Program-made: the position numbers and the translations under genes | DNA from: Clostridiaceae bacterium Marseille-Q4143 | Lineage (GTDB): Bacteria; Bacillota; Clostridia; Lachnospirales; Lachnospiraceae | Assembly: GCA_018228645.1 (NCBI GenBank) | Contig: CP073693.1 | Coordinates: 2,119,253-2,183,252, forward strand | Direction of reading: 5' to 3' | DNA length: 64,000 bases | Part shown: positions 41,276 to 51,134 of the stretch, one piece after another | How positions within the stretch are numbered: the first letter of the stretch is position 1 | How the letters are laid out: each line of letters starts with the position of its first letter | The notes under the pieces: model-generated | Told to the model about the DNA's origin: nothing | The model's database searches: none | What the model saw: the letters and a program-made list of their open reading frames with translations, nothing else

Positions 41276-41773
41276 ATGATGTTGGAAGAGACAATCAGAA
41301 TTTTAAGCATGCAGGAAGAGATTCTTCAGTTTCCGCACTTTACCAATAAAGATGCATGGGAACTGGGAAGCTATATGGTATCCGAGGCAGCACATAACGG
41401 CCTTCCGGTAGTCATCAGTATCCGTCTGAACAGTGGATACACCCTATTCCAGTATGGATTCAAAGGAACCAATTATTGTAATGAAATCTGGATGAAGAGA
41501 AAACACAATACTGTCCGGACCATGGAGATGAGCAGCCTTCGTCTGTATATGGATTTGAAGATGAATCAGGAAGAGCTGAAGGACCGCGGATTGAATGATG
41601 AGGAATATGTGGCATGCGGCGGCGGATTCCCCATTCGTGTGGCAGGAGCGGGCGTGATCGGAAGTATTATCGTATCCGGTCTTGACCATATGGCCGACCA
41701 TGAATTTGCAGTAGCGTGCATCAGTCAGTATCTGAGAGTAGATGAGATTCCGCGTCTGCCGGTTCATTTCTGA
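41276..41773 (+). CDS. Heme-degrading-domain (HbpS/GlcG-like, UPF0303) protein
   Basis: The 165-residue protein has the UPF0303/HbpS-like pattern: FTNKDAWELGSYMVSEA, PVVISIRLNSGYTLFQYGF, NEIWMKRKHNTV and GGGFPIRVAGAGVIGSIIVSGL. Proteins of this fold bind heme or other small ligands. The annotation as heme-degrading is by domain similarity only. GGAGG precedes the ATG, and an extended -10 (TGTTATAAT at 41226-41234) lies upstream. It is monocistronic. Confidence 0.8.
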   Translation: MMLEETIRILSMQEEILQFPHFTNKDAWELGSYMVSEAAHNGLPVVISIRLNSGYTLFQYGFKGTNYCNEIWMKRKHNTVRTMEMSSLRLYMDLKMNQEELKDRGLNDEEYVACGGGFPIRVAGAGVIGSIIVSGLDHMADHEFAVACISQYLRVDEIPRLPVHF

Positions 41774-41799
41774 AAAATGATTAAAAATGCATAAAATAC

Positions 41800-41828
41800 T
41801 TGCTAAAAATGAAAGAATTATATACAAT
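41800..41828 (+). promoter_or_regulatory. Promoter of the phosphoribosyltransferase-like gene
   Basis: TTGCTA (41800-41805) and TACAAT (41823-41828) are 17 bp apart. The 77-base leader that follows has no clear regulatory fold. Confidence 0.6.
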
Positions 41829-41905
41829 ATCCCTATGAGAGAACAGCGGAGAGTCAGATGCCATAGAACAGGAATCTGAAAGGGCGCAAGAAGGGGGATT
41901 TCAAT

Positions 41906-42547
41906 ATGGAAGATCGTATGTATAAGGTATTTTCACCCAATGACAGTAAGGTTGCGATGAAAGTGATTCCGGGGCATTTTGTCACCACACATTCTCATAT
42001 CACACATTATGTAGATATGACGACGTTGCGTGCAAGACAGAATGAAGCGGAAGCTGCTGCAAGAATTCTGGCAAGTAAATATGCCAATAATACCCCGGTG
42101 GACAGTATCATCTGTCTGAATGGCTGTGAAGTGATCGGTGCATACCTTGCACAGGAACTGACCAAATCCGGAATCATGTGTCTGAATGCACATCATACCA
42201 TTTATGTTACTTCTCCGGAGCAGGATATTAACGGTCAGATGATCTTCCGTGATAATTCCAAGATTATGGTAGAAGGAAAGAATGTACTGATTTTATCTAC
42301 TTCTATTACTACAGGCGTGACACTGGATAAAGCAATTGACAGTGTGGAATATTATGGAGGAAGAGTACGCGGTATTGCATCAATCTTCAGTTTTATCAGT
42401 AAAGCAAGGGGAATTGAAGTGAACAGTATCTTCGATGCCAAAGATTTGAAGGGATATGCATCCTACGATGCCAAAGTTTGCCCCATGTGTAAGGCGAAAC
42501 AGAAGATTGACGCCATTGTCAACGGATATGGTTACAGTAAGATGTAG
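41906..42547 (+). CDS. Orotate phosphoribosyltransferase-like protein with altered PRPP motif
   Basis: The 213-residue protein has a type I phosphoribosyltransferase fold. The position of the PRPP loop reads NVLILSTSITTGVTLDKA, where active enzymes have two acidic residues (VDDVITTGGT). Here these are Ser and Thr. A terminal CPMCKAKQK could bind zinc. It lies directly upstream of carAB, whose product feeds pyrimidine synthesis, but it has its own promoter and terminator. It may be an inactive or regulatory homologue of PyrE. Confidence 0.75.
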   Translation: MEDRMYKVFSPNDSKVAMKVIPGHFVTTHSHITHYVDMTTLRARQNEAEAAARILASKYANNTPVDSIICLNGCEVIGAYLAQELTKSGIMCLNAHHTIYVTSPEQDINGQMIFRDNSKIMVEGKNVLILSTSITTGVTLDKAIDSVEYYGGRVRGIASIFSFISKARGIEVNSIFDAKDLKGYASYDAKVCPMCKAKQKIDAIVNGYGYSKM

Positions 42548-42566
42548 AAAAAATTTATAAAAATGA

Positions 42567-42605
42567 GGGGGAGGGCTTGTCAACTTCCCCCTTTTTGTGT
42601 ATAAT
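42567..42605 (+). promoter_or_regulatory. Terminator overlapping the carA promoter
   Basis: GGGGGA (42567-42572) pairs with TCCCCC (42586-42591) followed by TTTTT, ending the phosphoribosyltransferase-like transcript. TTGTCA (42577-42582) and TATAAT (42600-42605), 17 bp apart, form the carAB promoter inside and just after this hairpin. Confidence 0.75.
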
Positions 42606-42653
42606 ACTAACAATTTGGGCATTTTTAAGACAGGAAAGGACAAAGGTGAAAAG

Positions 42654-43733
42654 ATGAAAGCATTTCTTATTCTGGAAGATGGCCATGTCTTTACAGGCAG
42701 AAGCATCGGTTCCACCAGAGAAGCGGTCAGTGAGATCGTCTTCAATACATCCATGACAGGATATTTGGAAGTACTGACAGATCCGTCCTATGCAGGACAG
42801 GCAGTTGTTATGACATACCCGTTAATTGGCAACTACGGAATCTGCTATGAGGATATGGAATCAGAAAGGCCGTGGGTAGACGGATTTATCGTCCGTGAGC
42901 TGTCCAGAATGCCGAGTAATTTCCGCTGCGAGGATACGATTCAGAATTTTCTTGAGAAAAATGATATTCCGGGTATTTGCGGAATTGACACCCGTGCCCT
43001 TACCAAGATCCTTCGTGAGTCCGGTACGATGAACGGTATGATTACTACCAATGAAAATTATGATATGGATGAAGTGATGAAGAAGCTGAAAGCTTATTCT
43101 ACGGGAGATGAGGTGTCGAAAGTTACCTGCCGTGAAAAATCTGTTCTTCCGGGTGCTGGATATAAAGTAGCGCTTCTGGATCTGGGTGCGAAGAGAAATA
43201 TTGCGCGTTCTCTGAACGAGCGAGGATGTGAGGTCACGATTTATCCGTCCTTTACAACAGCGGAAGAGATCATTGCTTCCAATCCGGATGGTATTATGCT
43301 TTCCAATGGACCTGGAGATCCGAAAGCCTGCGCACAGGTAATTAAAGAGATACGTAAACTCTATGAGACAGATATTCCTATTTTTGCAATCTGTCTGGGA
43401 CATCAGCTGATGGCTCTTGCAACCGGTGCAGATACATTCAAATTAAAATATGGACACCGTGGTGGAAATCATCCGGTAAAAGATATGGAAACAGGACGTG
43501 TGTACATTTCTTCCCAGAACCACGGTTATGCCGTAAATCCGGAGAGCCTGGATCCGAAAGTTGCCGTACCGGCATTTACCAATGTTAACGACGGAACCAA
43601 CGAGGGACTGAAATATGTGGGCAAGAACATCTTTACGGTACAGTATCATCCGGAAGCATGCCCGGGACCGCAGGATTCCAGCTACCTGTTTGACAGATTT
43701 CTGAAGATGATGGAGGAGAAGAAGAATGCCTAA
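42654..43733 (+). CDS. carA: Carbamoyl-phosphate synthase small subunit
   Basis: The glutaminase subunit, 359 residues from ATG 42654; an upstream frame through the promoter is rejected. [15 protein letters not shown] at the start, [17 protein letters not shown], the triad Cys in [16 protein letters not shown] and [12 protein letters not shown] (His, Glu) are intact. It delivers ammonia from glutamine to CarB for arginine and pyrimidine synthesis. Its stop overlaps the carB start by 8 bp. Confidence 0.97.
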   Translation: MKAFLILEDGHVFTGRSIGSTREAVSEIVFNTSMTGYLEVLTDPSYAGQAVVMTYPLIGNYGICYEDMESERPWVDGFIVRELSRMPSNFRCEDTIQNFLEKNDIPGICGIDTRALTKILRESGTMNGMITTNENYDMDEVMKKLKAYSTGDEVSKVTCREKSVLPGAGYKVALLDLGAKRNIARSLNERGCEVTIYPSFTTAEEIIASNPDGIMLSNGPGDPKACAQVIKEIRKLYETDIPIFAICLGHQLMALATGADTFKLKYGHRGGNHPVKDMETGRVYISSQNHGYAVNPESLDPKVAVPAFTNVNDGTNEGLKYVGKNIFTVQYHPEACPGPQDSSYLFDRFLKMMEEKKNA

Positions 43734-46700
43734 GAATCCGGATATTAAAAAAGTACTGGTAATCGGTTCCGGTCCTATCGTAATCGGACAGGCTGCCGAG
43801 TTTGACTATGCAGGAACACAGGCCTGCCGTTCTCTGAAGGAAGAGGGACTGGAAGTTGTACTTCTGAACTCCAACCCGGCTACCATCATGACTGATAAGG
43901 ACATTGCAGACCGTGTATACATTGAGCCGCTGACGGTTGATGTAGTAGAACAGCTCATTTTAAAGGAAAAACCGGACAGTGTACTGCCGACCCTTGGCGG
44001 ACAGGCAGGACTGAACCTGGCCATGGAGCTGGATGAGAGAGGATTCTTCGAGAAGACCGGTGTAAAACTCATCGGAACCACTTCCCAGACCATTAAGAAG
44101 GCAGAAGACCGTCTGGAGTTCAAGGCAACCATGGAGAAGATCGGTGAGCCGGTAGCTCCGTCTCTGGTTGTTGAGAATTTGGAAGATGGTATTGCATTCT
44201 CCAATAAGATCGGTTATCCGGTTGTTCTTCGTCCGGCATATACCCTGGGCGGAAGCGGCGGCGGTATCGCTCACAATCAGGAAGAACTGGAGGAGATTCT
44301 TGCAAATGGTCTTCGTCTCTCCCGTGTAGGACAGGTTTTGGTAGAGCGCTGCATCGCAGGATGGAAAGAGATCGAGTACGAGGTAATGCGTGACGGCGCA
44401 GGCAATGTAATTACCGTCTGCAACATGGAAAATATTGACCCGGTCGGCGTCCATACCGGTGACAGTATTGTAGTAGCTCCGTCCCAGACCCTTGGAGATA
44501 AAGAGTATCAGATGCTCCGTACTTCTGCGCTGAACATTATCAGTGAGCTGAAGATTACGGGAGGATGTAACGTACAGTTTGCACTTCATCCGGAAAGCTT
44601 CGAGTACTGTGTTATCGAGGTAAACCCGCGTGTAAGCCGTTCTTCTGCACTGGCTTCTAAAGCAACCGGATATCCGATTGCAAAGGTAGCTGCAAAGATT
44701 GCCATTGGTTATACGCTGGATGAGATTAAAAATGCCATTACCGGACAGACCATGGCAAGCTTCGAGCCGATGCTGGACTACTGCGTTGTCAAGATGCCGC
44801 GTCTTCCGTTTGATAAATTCATCAGTGCAAAGAGAACCTTGACCACACAGATGAAGGCAACCGGTGAGGTTATGAGTATCTGTGATAATTTCGAGGGCGG
44901 CCTTATGAAAGCCATCCGTTCTCTGGAGCAGCATGTAGACAGCCTTATGTCCTACGATTTCAGCCATCTGGATAAAGCAGGACTTCTGGAGCAGCTGGAA
45001 GTGGTAGATGACCGCAGAATCTGGGTTATCGCAGAAGCACTTCGTCAGGGAGTTTCCTATGACGAGATTCATGACATTACGAAGATTGATAAATGGTTCA
45101 TCGACAAGATTGCTATTCTGGTAGAGATGGAGCAGGCTCTGAAGACTCAGGAACTGACGGTAGATCTCTTGAGAGAAGCAAAGAGAATCGAGTTCCCGGA
45201 TAACGTGATCGCAAATCTGACCGGAAAATCCGAGGAAGAGATCAAGAAGATGCGTTACGACAATGGCATCGTAGCAGCATTCAAGATGGTAGATACCTGT
45301 GCAGCAGAGTTCGAAGCATCTACGCCATATTACTATTCTGTATATGGAAGTGAAAATGAAGCCATTGAGACCAACGATCGCAAGAAGGTGCTGGTACTTG
45401 GCTCTGGCCCGATCCGTATCGGTCAGGGTATCGAGTTCGACTTCTGCTCCGTACATTGTACTTGGGCATTTTCCAAAGAGGGTTATGAGACCATTATCAT
45501 TAATAACAATCCGGAGACCGTAAGTACGGACTTCGATATTGCAGATAAACTGTATTTTGAGCCGCTGACTCCGGAAGATGTGGAGAGCGTGGTTCGCCTG
45601 GAAAAACCGGACGGAGCTGTGGTACAGTTCGGTGGACAGACTGCCATCAAACTGACAGAGGCTCTTATGAAGATGGGTGTGCCGATCCTTGGAACTTCCG
45701 CAGAAAATGTAGATGCAGCTGAGGACAGAGAGCTCTTCGACGAGATTCTGGAACAGTGCCAGATCCCGAGACCGAAGGGAGGCACCGTATACACGGCAGA
45801 GGAAGCAAAAGAAGTAGCAAACAGACTGGGATATCCGGTACTGGTTCGTCCTTCTTACGTACTTGGCGGACAGGGTATGCAGATTGCCATCAATGATGAG
45901 GATGTAGAAGAATTCATCGGTATCATCAACCGGATTGCACAGGATCATCCGATTCTGGTTGATAAATACCTGCAGGGTAAAGAGATCGAGGTCGATGCGG
46001 TATGCGACGGTGAGGATATCCTGATTCCGGGTATCATGGAGCATATTGAGCGTGCGGGTATCCATTCCGGAGACAGTATTTCCGTATATCCGGCAAAGAG
46101 CATCAGTCAGAAAGTAAAAGATACCATCGAAGAGTACACCAAACGTCTGGCACGTTCCCTGCATGTTATCGGACTGATCAACATTCAGTTCATCGCTGTA
46201 GGCGAGGATGTATATGTCATCGAGGTAAATCCCCGTTCTAGCCGTACGGTACCGTACATCAGCAAGGTAACTGGTATTCCGATTGTGCCGCTGGCAACCA
46301 AAGTGATCCTTGGACATAAGATCAAGGATCTGGGGTACACACCAGGACTTCAGAAAGAAGCAGATTACTTCGCAGTGAAGATGCCGGTATTCTCCTTCGA
46401 GAAGATCCGCGACGCTGATATCAGCCTTGGACCGGAGATGAAATCCACCGGTGAGTGTCTGGGTATCGCAAAGACCTTTAATGAAGCACTTTACAAGGCA
46501 TTCCTGGGTGCTGGAATCTGTCTGCCGAAATACAAGAACATGATCATGACTGTCCGTGATGAGGACAAGGCAGAGGCTGTGGAGATTGCCAAGAGATTCG
46601 AAGCTCTGGGTTACAATATCTACGCAACCAAGGGAACTGCCCGTGCACTTATGGATGCAGATGTACAGGTTCGTCTGACCAGAAAGGTAGAGCAGGAGTC

Positions 46701-46923
46701 TCCGAATATCCTGGATCTGATTCTTGGCCATGAGATTGACCTGGTTATCGACACACCGTCCCAGGGCGTTGAGCACAGCCATGACGGATTTGTTATCAGA
46801 AGACATGCCATCGAGACCGGCGTCAATGTTCTGACAGCGATTGACACAGCAAAAGCACTGGTTACCTCTCTGGAAGATACGGACCACAAGAATCTGACGT
46901 TGATTGATATTGCGAAAATCTAA
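43726..46923 (+). CDS. carB: Carbamoyl-phosphate synthase large subunit
   Basis: The 1065-residue synthase has two homologous ATP-grasp halves, starting [21 protein letters not shown] and [18 protein letters not shown] (residues ~10 and ~555), and a carboxy-terminal MGS-like allosteric domain (from about residue 935, [14 protein letters not shown]). It makes carbamoyl phosphate from bicarbonate, ATP and the ammonia from CarA. Full length, no defects. It ends the operon before a strong terminator. Confidence 0.98.
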   Translation: MPKNPDIKKVLVIGSGPIVIGQAAEFDYAGTQACRSLKEEGLEVVLLNSNPATIMTDKDIADRVYIEPLTVDVVEQLILKEKPDSVLPTLGGQAGLNLAMELDERGFFEKTGVKLIGTTSQTIKKAEDRLEFKATMEKIGEPVAPSLVVENLEDGIAFSNKIGYPVVLRPAYTLGGSGGGIAHNQEELEEILANGLRLSRVGQVLVERCIAGWKEIEYEVMRDGAGNVITVCNMENIDPVGVHTGDSIVVAPSQTLGDKEYQMLRTSALNIISELKITGGCNVQFALHPESFEYCVIEVNPRVSRSSALASKATGYPIAKVAAKIAIGYTLDEIKNAITGQTMASFEPMLDYCVVKMPRLPFDKFISAKRTLTTQMKATGEVMSICDNFEGGLMKAIRSLEQHVDSLMSYDFSHLDKAGLLEQLEVVDDRRIWVIAEALRQGVSYDEIHDITKIDKWFIDKIAILVEMEQALKTQELTVDLLREAKRIEFPDNVIANLTGKSEEEIKKMRYDNGIVAAFKMVDTCAAEFEASTPYYYSVYGSENEAIETNDRKKVLVLGSGPIRIGQGIEFDFCSVHCTWAFSKEGYETIIINNNPETVSTDFDIADKLYFEPLTPEDVESVVRLEKPDGAVVQFGGQTAIKLTEALMKMGVPILGTSAENVDAAEDRELFDEILEQCQIPRPKGGTVYTAEEAKEVANRLGYPVLVRPSYVLGGQGMQIAINDEDVEEFIGIINRIAQDHPILVDKYLQGKEIEVDAVCDGEDILIPGIMEHIERAGIHSGDSISVYPAKSISQKVKDTIEEYTKRLARSLHVIGLINIQFIAVGEDVYVIEVNPRSSRTVPYISKVTGIPIVPLATKVILGHKIKDLGYTPGLQKEADYFAVKMPVFSFEKIRDADISLGPEMKSTGECLGIAKTFNEALYKAFLGAGICLPKYKNMIMTVRDEDKAEAVEIAKRFEALGYNIYATKGTARALMDADVQVRLTRKVEQESPNILDLILGHEIDLVIDTPSQGVEHSHDGFVIRRHAIETGVNVLTAIDTAKALVTSLEDTDHKNLTLIDIAKI

Positions 46924-46946
46924 TAACAGGAAATGAATATAAAAAA

Positions 46947-46983
46947 ACTGGCAGCAGAGGTAACTCTGTTGCCAGTTGTTTTT
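46947..46983 (+). terminator. Terminator of carAB
   Basis: ACTGGCAGCAGAG (46947-46959) pairs with CTCTGTTGCCAGT (46964-46976) with one G-T pair, and is followed by TGTTTTT. Confidence 0.85.
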
Positions 46984-46995
46984 AATGGAGGAAAT

Positions 46996-48321
46996 ATGAC
47001 AAAGGATATGACAACGGGTTCGCCTGTCCGGCTGATTATCGGATTTGCGATCCCTATGTTTCTTGGAATGCTGTTCCAGCAGTTTTACAGCATGGTGGAT
47101 ACACTGGTAGTTGGACGATTTCTTGGTGTAAATCCACTGGCAGGGGTAGGTTCCACCACATCCCTCAACTTTATGGTCATCGGATTTTGCACAGGTGTCT
47201 GTAATGGGTTTGCCATTCCGGTGGCACAGATGTTCGGCGCACAGGAGGAACACCGTCTCCGGAAATATGTGACCAACAGCGCGTGGCTTTGTATAGTATT
47301 TTCCGTTGTGATGACTTTAGCAGTAGTGGCATCCTGCAGAGCTATTCTGACATTGATGAACACGCCAAAAGAAATTTTTGAATATGCTTATATCTATATT
47401 TTAATTGTCTTCTGGGGAATTCCATGTACTTTTCTTTATAATATCCTGGCAGGTATTATCCGGTCACTGGGAGACAGTAAGACGCCGGTTGTCTTTCTGG
47501 CACTGTCATCCGCGATCAATATTGTGCTGGACCTGGTATTTGTGTTGTTGTTTCACATGGGAGTGGAAGGCCCGGCTATTGCGACAGTACTGGCACAGGG
47601 CATTTCAGGTGTGATCTGTCTTTGGTATATGTGGAAAAAATTCCCGATTCTGCATGCCACAAGGGATGAGTGGAAACCGGAGCCTTCCTATATGGCGAAG
47701 CTTTGCTATATTGGAATTCCCATGGGATTACAGTACTCGGTCACCGCTATCGGTACACTGGTACTGCAGGCGGCTATCAACGGATTAGGTGCAGCGGTAG
47801 TTGCCGGTGTCACGGCAGCCCAGAAGATTAATGCCTTTATCTCCTGCCCGGTGGAATCTTTAGGACAAACCATGGCTCCTTACACGGGGCAGAACATGGG
47901 AGCCGGAAAGCTTGACCGGATTGGAAAAGGATTAAAGAGCGCTTCACTGATTGGTTTTTTGATGTCTGCAATTTGTTTTGTGATTGCTGTACTTTTTGGA
48001 AAACAGCTGACCCTTCTCTTTGTAGATGCAGGTGAGACGGCCATTATTGCTTACTCCTATGAGTTCCTTTTATTCTGCACTGGTGGCTATTGTCTGCTGA
48101 CATTGGTGAACACGGTGCGGTTTACGATTCAGGGAATGGGATTTTCTGTTTTTGCTATCTGTTCCGGTGTAATGGAGATGATTGCAAGAATTCTGGCATC
48201 TACCGTAGTGGCTGGAAAAGTGGGATTTATCGGGATTTGTCTTGCCCATCCGTTGGCATGGGTATTTGCGGATATCTTCCTGATTCCGGCGTTTTTCTGG
48301 TGTAGAAAACGAATTGCATAA
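46996..48321 (+). CDS. MATE-family efflux transporter
   Basis: The protein has 441 residues from ATG 46996 behind GGAGG. The longer frame runs through the terminator and is rejected. There are twelve predicted helices with the MATE start IGFAIPMFLGMLFQQFYSM followed by VDTLVVGRFLG, and the second repeat beginning near LCYIGIPMGLQYSVTAIG. It exports drugs or metabolites with sodium or proton exchange. The substrate is unknown. It stands alone between carAB and the eut operon. Confidence 0.92.
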   Translation: MTKDMTTGSPVRLIIGFAIPMFLGMLFQQFYSMVDTLVVGRFLGVNPLAGVGSTTSLNFMVIGFCTGVCNGFAIPVAQMFGAQEEHRLRKYVTNSAWLCIVFSVVMTLAVVASCRAILTLMNTPKEIFEYAYIYILIVFWGIPCTFLYNILAGIIRSLGDSKTPVVFLALSSAINIVLDLVFVLLFHMGVEGPAIATVLAQGISGVICLWYMWKKFPILHATRDEWKPEPSYMAKLCYIGIPMGLQYSVTAIGTLVLQAAINGLGAAVVAGVTAAQKINAFISCPVESLGQTMAPYTGQNMGAGKLDRIGKGLKSASLIGFLMSAICFVIAVLFGKQLTLLFVDAGETAIIAYSYEFLLFCTGGYCLLTLVNTVRFTIQGMGFSVFAICSGVMEMIARILASTVVAGKVGFIGICLAHPLAWVFADIFLIPAFFWCRKRIA

Positions 48322-48359
48322 AATGCCGGAACAGGGGAAAACTGTTTTTGAAACAGTGC

Positions 48360-48388
48360 TTGACATATTGCCTAAATTGTGATAGATT
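48360..48388 (+). promoter_or_regulatory. Promoter of the eut operon
   Basis: A perfect TTGACA (48360-48365) and TAGATT (48383-48388) are 17 bp apart. A transcript from near 48395 would run through a ~160-base leader with a terminator before eutG. Confidence 0.75.
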
Positions 48389-48410
48389 AGTCAAAGATAA
48401 TTAAGCAGGT

Positions 48411-48485
48411 TTCACGACGTAGTGGAAGCTGAGATGAAAATGTGTAGGAGCATTCTGAACAAGCCATTGTTTAGGGTGCTTTTTT
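48411..48485 (+). promoter_or_regulatory. eut leader: terminator with overlapping candidate EutV sites
   Basis: GCATTCTGAACA (48450-48461) and TGTTTAGGGTGC (48468-48479) pair over 12 bp including G-T pairs, with a six-base loop and a run of six T: an intrinsic terminator. Just upstream AATGT-GTAGGA-GCATT (48439-48454) can form a short hairpin with a six-base loop whose 3' arm is the 5' arm of the terminator. TTCAC-GACGTA-GTGGA (48411-48425) forms a similar hairpin before it. Tandem hexaloop hairpins with G at loop position 4 are the RNA target of ANTAR regulators such as EutV. The expected A at loop position 1 is absent here. Confidence 0.6.
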
Positions 48486-48555
48486 GCGTATATGGCAGCG
48501 GAAGCCTGGTGGGTAAGGGATTGCGCGGTCATAATTGCCAGAAAGGAGGAGAAGA

Positions 48556-49710
48556 ATGGCAAAAGATATGTTTCATGTCGGCACCCAGGTGCTGATTGGA
48601 AAAGAGCGTTTTTCCGGCATCTTTGACGGAATGACAAAAGTATTGATTGTAACGGATAAGTTCATGCATGAGAGTGGCACCGTTTCTTATGTGACGGATG
48701 TGTTGGATCATCTGAAGGTGGAGTGGAAAATTTTCTCGGAGGTACGTCCGGATCCGGATATTATGACGGTCAGCAAAGGTGTTGCCATGATTCTGGAGTT
48801 TCAGCCCCAGGCGGTTGTAGCTCTGGGCGGTGGATCTTCCATCGACGCTGCAAAGGCCATCGTTTATTTTGCTGCTAAAGAGAGCAATGCACCGAGATGT
48901 AAGTTTGTGGCTATTCCAACGACCAGTGGTACTGGCTCTGAGATGACCAATTTCGCAGTCATCAGTAATCCGGAAAAGGCGGCTAAATATCCACTGGTAA
49001 ATGATGAACTGTATCCGGATATCGCAGTATTGGATGCAGAACTTGTAAAAACGGTACCGCCAGCGATCACAGCTGCAACTGGAATGGATGTATTTACTCA
49101 TGCAGTAGAGGCATTTGTCTGCACGGAGGCAAATCATTTCACTGATGCATGTGCAGAGAAAGCCATGAAGCTGGTAAGAAGTTATTTGCTTCGCTGCTAC
49201 AAGAATCCGGAAGATATGGAAGCACGTCAGGGTATGCATGATGCATCCTGCCTGGCAGGTATTGCATTTACCAATGCAGGCCTTGGCTTGGTTCACGGTA
49301 TGGCACATACGTTTGGTGCACATTTTCACGTGCCCCATGGAAAAGCAAATGCCATTCTGCTTCCCTATGTTATGGGATTCAATGCAGGATGCTATGACAG
49401 CCAGTTGACGGATGTGGCAAAAAAATATGCCCGTATTTCCAGACTGCTCCGTATTGAAGGACCGGGAATCCGTCAGAGTGCTTTCTCTCTGATCCGTACC
49501 ATGCGTCAGTACAACACCCGTCTTGGCATTCCGGCTACCATCAAAGAGCTTGGTATCAGTAAAGAAGAGTTTGAGTCCGTACTGGATGAGATGTGTAAGG
49601 CTGCAAAAGCAGACAACTGTACCTCAACCAATCCGAGAGAATGTACGCCGGAGGATATCAAAAAGATTTTCCTGCAGGCATATGATGGAAAAATCGGAAC
49701 AGGAAGGTAA
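48556..49710 (+). CDS. eutG: Iron-type alcohol dehydrogenase EutG
   Basis: The protein has 384 residues from ATG 48556, which has GAAAGGAGG upstream. A TTG frame 21 bp earlier is rejected. VVALGGGSSIDAAKA is the NAD-binding motif. DVFTHAVEAF and GLVHGMAHTFGAHFHVPHG carry the His ligands for iron. It reduces acetaldehyde to ethanol inside the microcompartment and regenerates NAD for EutE. PduQ is a close relative; the eut context decides the name. It is the first gene of the operon. Confidence 0.9.
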   Translation: MAKDMFHVGTQVLIGKERFSGIFDGMTKVLIVTDKFMHESGTVSYVTDVLDHLKVEWKIFSEVRPDPDIMTVSKGVAMILEFQPQAVVALGGGSSIDAAKAIVYFAAKESNAPRCKFVAIPTTSGTGSEMTNFAVISNPEKAAKYPLVNDELYPDIAVLDAELVKTVPPAITAATGMDVFTHAVEAFVCTEANHFTDACAEKAMKLVRSYLLRCYKNPEDMEARQGMHDASCLAGIAFTNAGLGLVHGMAHTFGAHFHVPHGKANAILLPYVMGFNAGCYDSQLTDVAKKYARISRLLRIEGPGIRQSAFSLIRTMRQYNTRLGIPATIKELGISKEEFESVLDEMCKAAKADNCTSTNPRECTPEDIKKIFLQAYDGKIGTGR

Positions 49711-49716
49711 TTATAA

Positions 49717-50064
49717 ATGGCAGAAGAAACCAAACAGAGAATTATTCAGGAATTTGTTCCTGGTAAACAGGTCACTCTGGCACATGTTATCGCCAATCCG
49801 GTTCCCAGTCTTTATGAGAAAATGGGACTGATTGATGCCAGAGGAGCTATCGGAATTTTTACCATTACGCCGAGTGAGGGTGCTATCATCGCAGCAGATG
49901 TGGCAACTAAAGCGGCAGATGTAAGCATCGGATTCGTAGACCGTTTTAACGGAACACTGATTATCTGTGGAGATGTGGCAGCAGTGGAATCCGCACTTCG
50001 TGAAGTGATGCATACGCTCTGTGAAATGATGGGCTTCACACCGACGGTGGTGACGAAGACGTGA
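49717..50064 (+). CDS. eutS: Microcompartment shell protein EutS
   Basis: The 115-residue BMC-domain protein with the EutS signature [47 protein letters not shown] at residues ~50-77 and a circularly permuted BMC order. It forms bent hexamers in the shell. It starts 6 bp after eutG, and its stop overlaps the eutP start by 4 bp. Confidence 0.95.
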   Translation: MAEETKQRIIQEFVPGKQVTLAHVIANPVPSLYEKMGLIDARGAIGIFTITPSEGAIIAADVATKAADVSIGFVDRFNGTLIICGDVAAVESALREVMHTLCEMMGFTPTVVTKT

Positions 50065-50504
50065 CGCAGCAGAAACGCATGATTCTGATTGGAAAGACAG
50101 CGGCAGGAAAGACAACTCTCTGCCAGTATTTGACCCATCAGGATCTGGTATATCATAAGACTCAGACGATCGCAGTCATGGGTGGACAGTTTATTGATAC
50201 GCCGGGCGAGTATCTGGAACGTGTACGGATGAGAGGAGCGCTCTCCGTGACGGCGGCAGATGCAGATATTATCCTGTTTGTACAGGATCCGACAGCAAAA
50301 GAGAAAATGTTCCCGCCAGCATATGCAGGAAGTTTTGCAAAGCCGGTGGTAGGTATTGTGACAAAAAGTGATATTGCAACGGAAAAGCAGTTAAAAGATG
50401 CGACGGAGCATCTGAAAGCAGCCGGAGCAGATCATATTTTTGTGACCAGCAGTGTGGCAGGAACTGGATTTAAAGAATTATTTGATTATATTGATACGCT
50501 GTAA
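50061..50504 (+). CDS. eutP: EutP-like small GTPase-fold protein
   Basis: The 147-residue protein uses a GTG start that overlaps the eutS stop (GTGA). [18 protein letters not shown] is a P-loop, [11 protein letters not shown] the switch region and GIVTKSDIA the NKxD-like base-recognition site. EutP/PduV proteins are associated with microcompartments. An acetate kinase activity has been reported for a EutP, so it may also support ATP formation from acetyl phosphate. The operon carries no other acetate kinase. Confidence 0.9.
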   Translation: MTQQKRMILIGKTAAGKTTLCQYLTHQDLVYHKTQTIAVMGGQFIDTPGEYLERVRMRGALSVTAADADIILFVQDPTAKEKMFPPAYAGSFAKPVVGIVTKSDIATEKQLKDATEHLKAAGADHIFVTSSVAGTGFKELFDYIDTL

Positions 50505-50543
50505 AGGTGATTAAAAAATAGAATACACGATAGGTGATGGAAG

Positions 50544-51128
50544 ATGAAGAAGTCTGAAATTCGTATCGTCATAGTAGATGACGAACCGATTATCAGAATG
50601 GACTTAAGAGAAATTCTGGAATCGAGGGGCTATCAGGTCGTCGGCGAAGCAGCCGATGGATTTGATGCTGTAGAACTCTGCAGAACGCATGTACCAGATC
50701 TGGTACTGCTGGATATTAAAATGCCGTTGATGGACGGTCTGTCTGCTGCTCAGATTATTCATGAGCAGGGACTTGCCGGTTCTATTGTATTTCTGACGGC
50801 ATATAGTGATAGCTCCTATATTGAAGGGGCTAAGACAAGTGGAGTCAGTGGCTATCTGGTAAAACCGGTGGATGAAAAGGCACTGGTTCCTTGTATCGAA
50901 CTTGCCATGGCAAGAAGCAGTGAGATTAAAACACTGAAGACAGATGTTGAGAAGGCGAATGAACGGCTGGAAACCAGAAAAGTTGTGGAAAAAGCCAAAG
51001 GATATCTTATGGAGACTAATCATGTGACGGAAGAAGAAGCATATGAATATATCCGTAAGATGAGCAAAATCAAAAATGTGTCCATGAAACGGATTGCTGA
51101 GATCATTCTGATGAAATGCGGGAGATAA
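50544..51128 (+). CDS. eutV: ANTAR response regulator EutV
   Basis: The 194-residue antiterminator has a receiver domain (residues ~7-122) with IVIVDDEPIIRMD, the phosphorylated Asp in LVLLDIKMPLMDG, Thr in FLTAYSD and Lys in YLVKPVDEKA. A coiled linker and an ANTAR RNA-binding domain (about 140-192, KAKGYLMETNHVTEEEAYEY) follow. Phosphorylated EutV dimers bind paired hairpins in leader RNA and prevent terminator formation. The candidate target is the leader at 48411-48485. Confidence 0.95.
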   Translation: MKKSEIRIVIVDDEPIIRMDLREILESRGYQVVGEAADGFDAVELCRTHVPDLVLLDIKMPLMDGLSAAQIIHEQGLAGSIVFLTAYSDSSYIEGAKTSGVSGYLVKPVDEKALVPCIELAMARSSEIKTLKTDVEKANERLETRKVVEKAKGYLMETNHVTEEEAYEYIRKMSKIKNVSMKRIAEIILMKCGR

Positions 51129-51134
51129 CAGGAT

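Noticed and set aside
43960..47253. A 1097-residue open frame on the minus strand opposite carB
   Set aside because: It is the antisense shadow of a highly conserved carB gene with biased codons. It has no family similarity and spans a terminator.
48411..48485. A strict match to the published ANTAR target consensus in the eut leader
   Set aside because: The hairpins have six-base loops with G at position 4 but not the expected A at position 1, so I report only a candidate.
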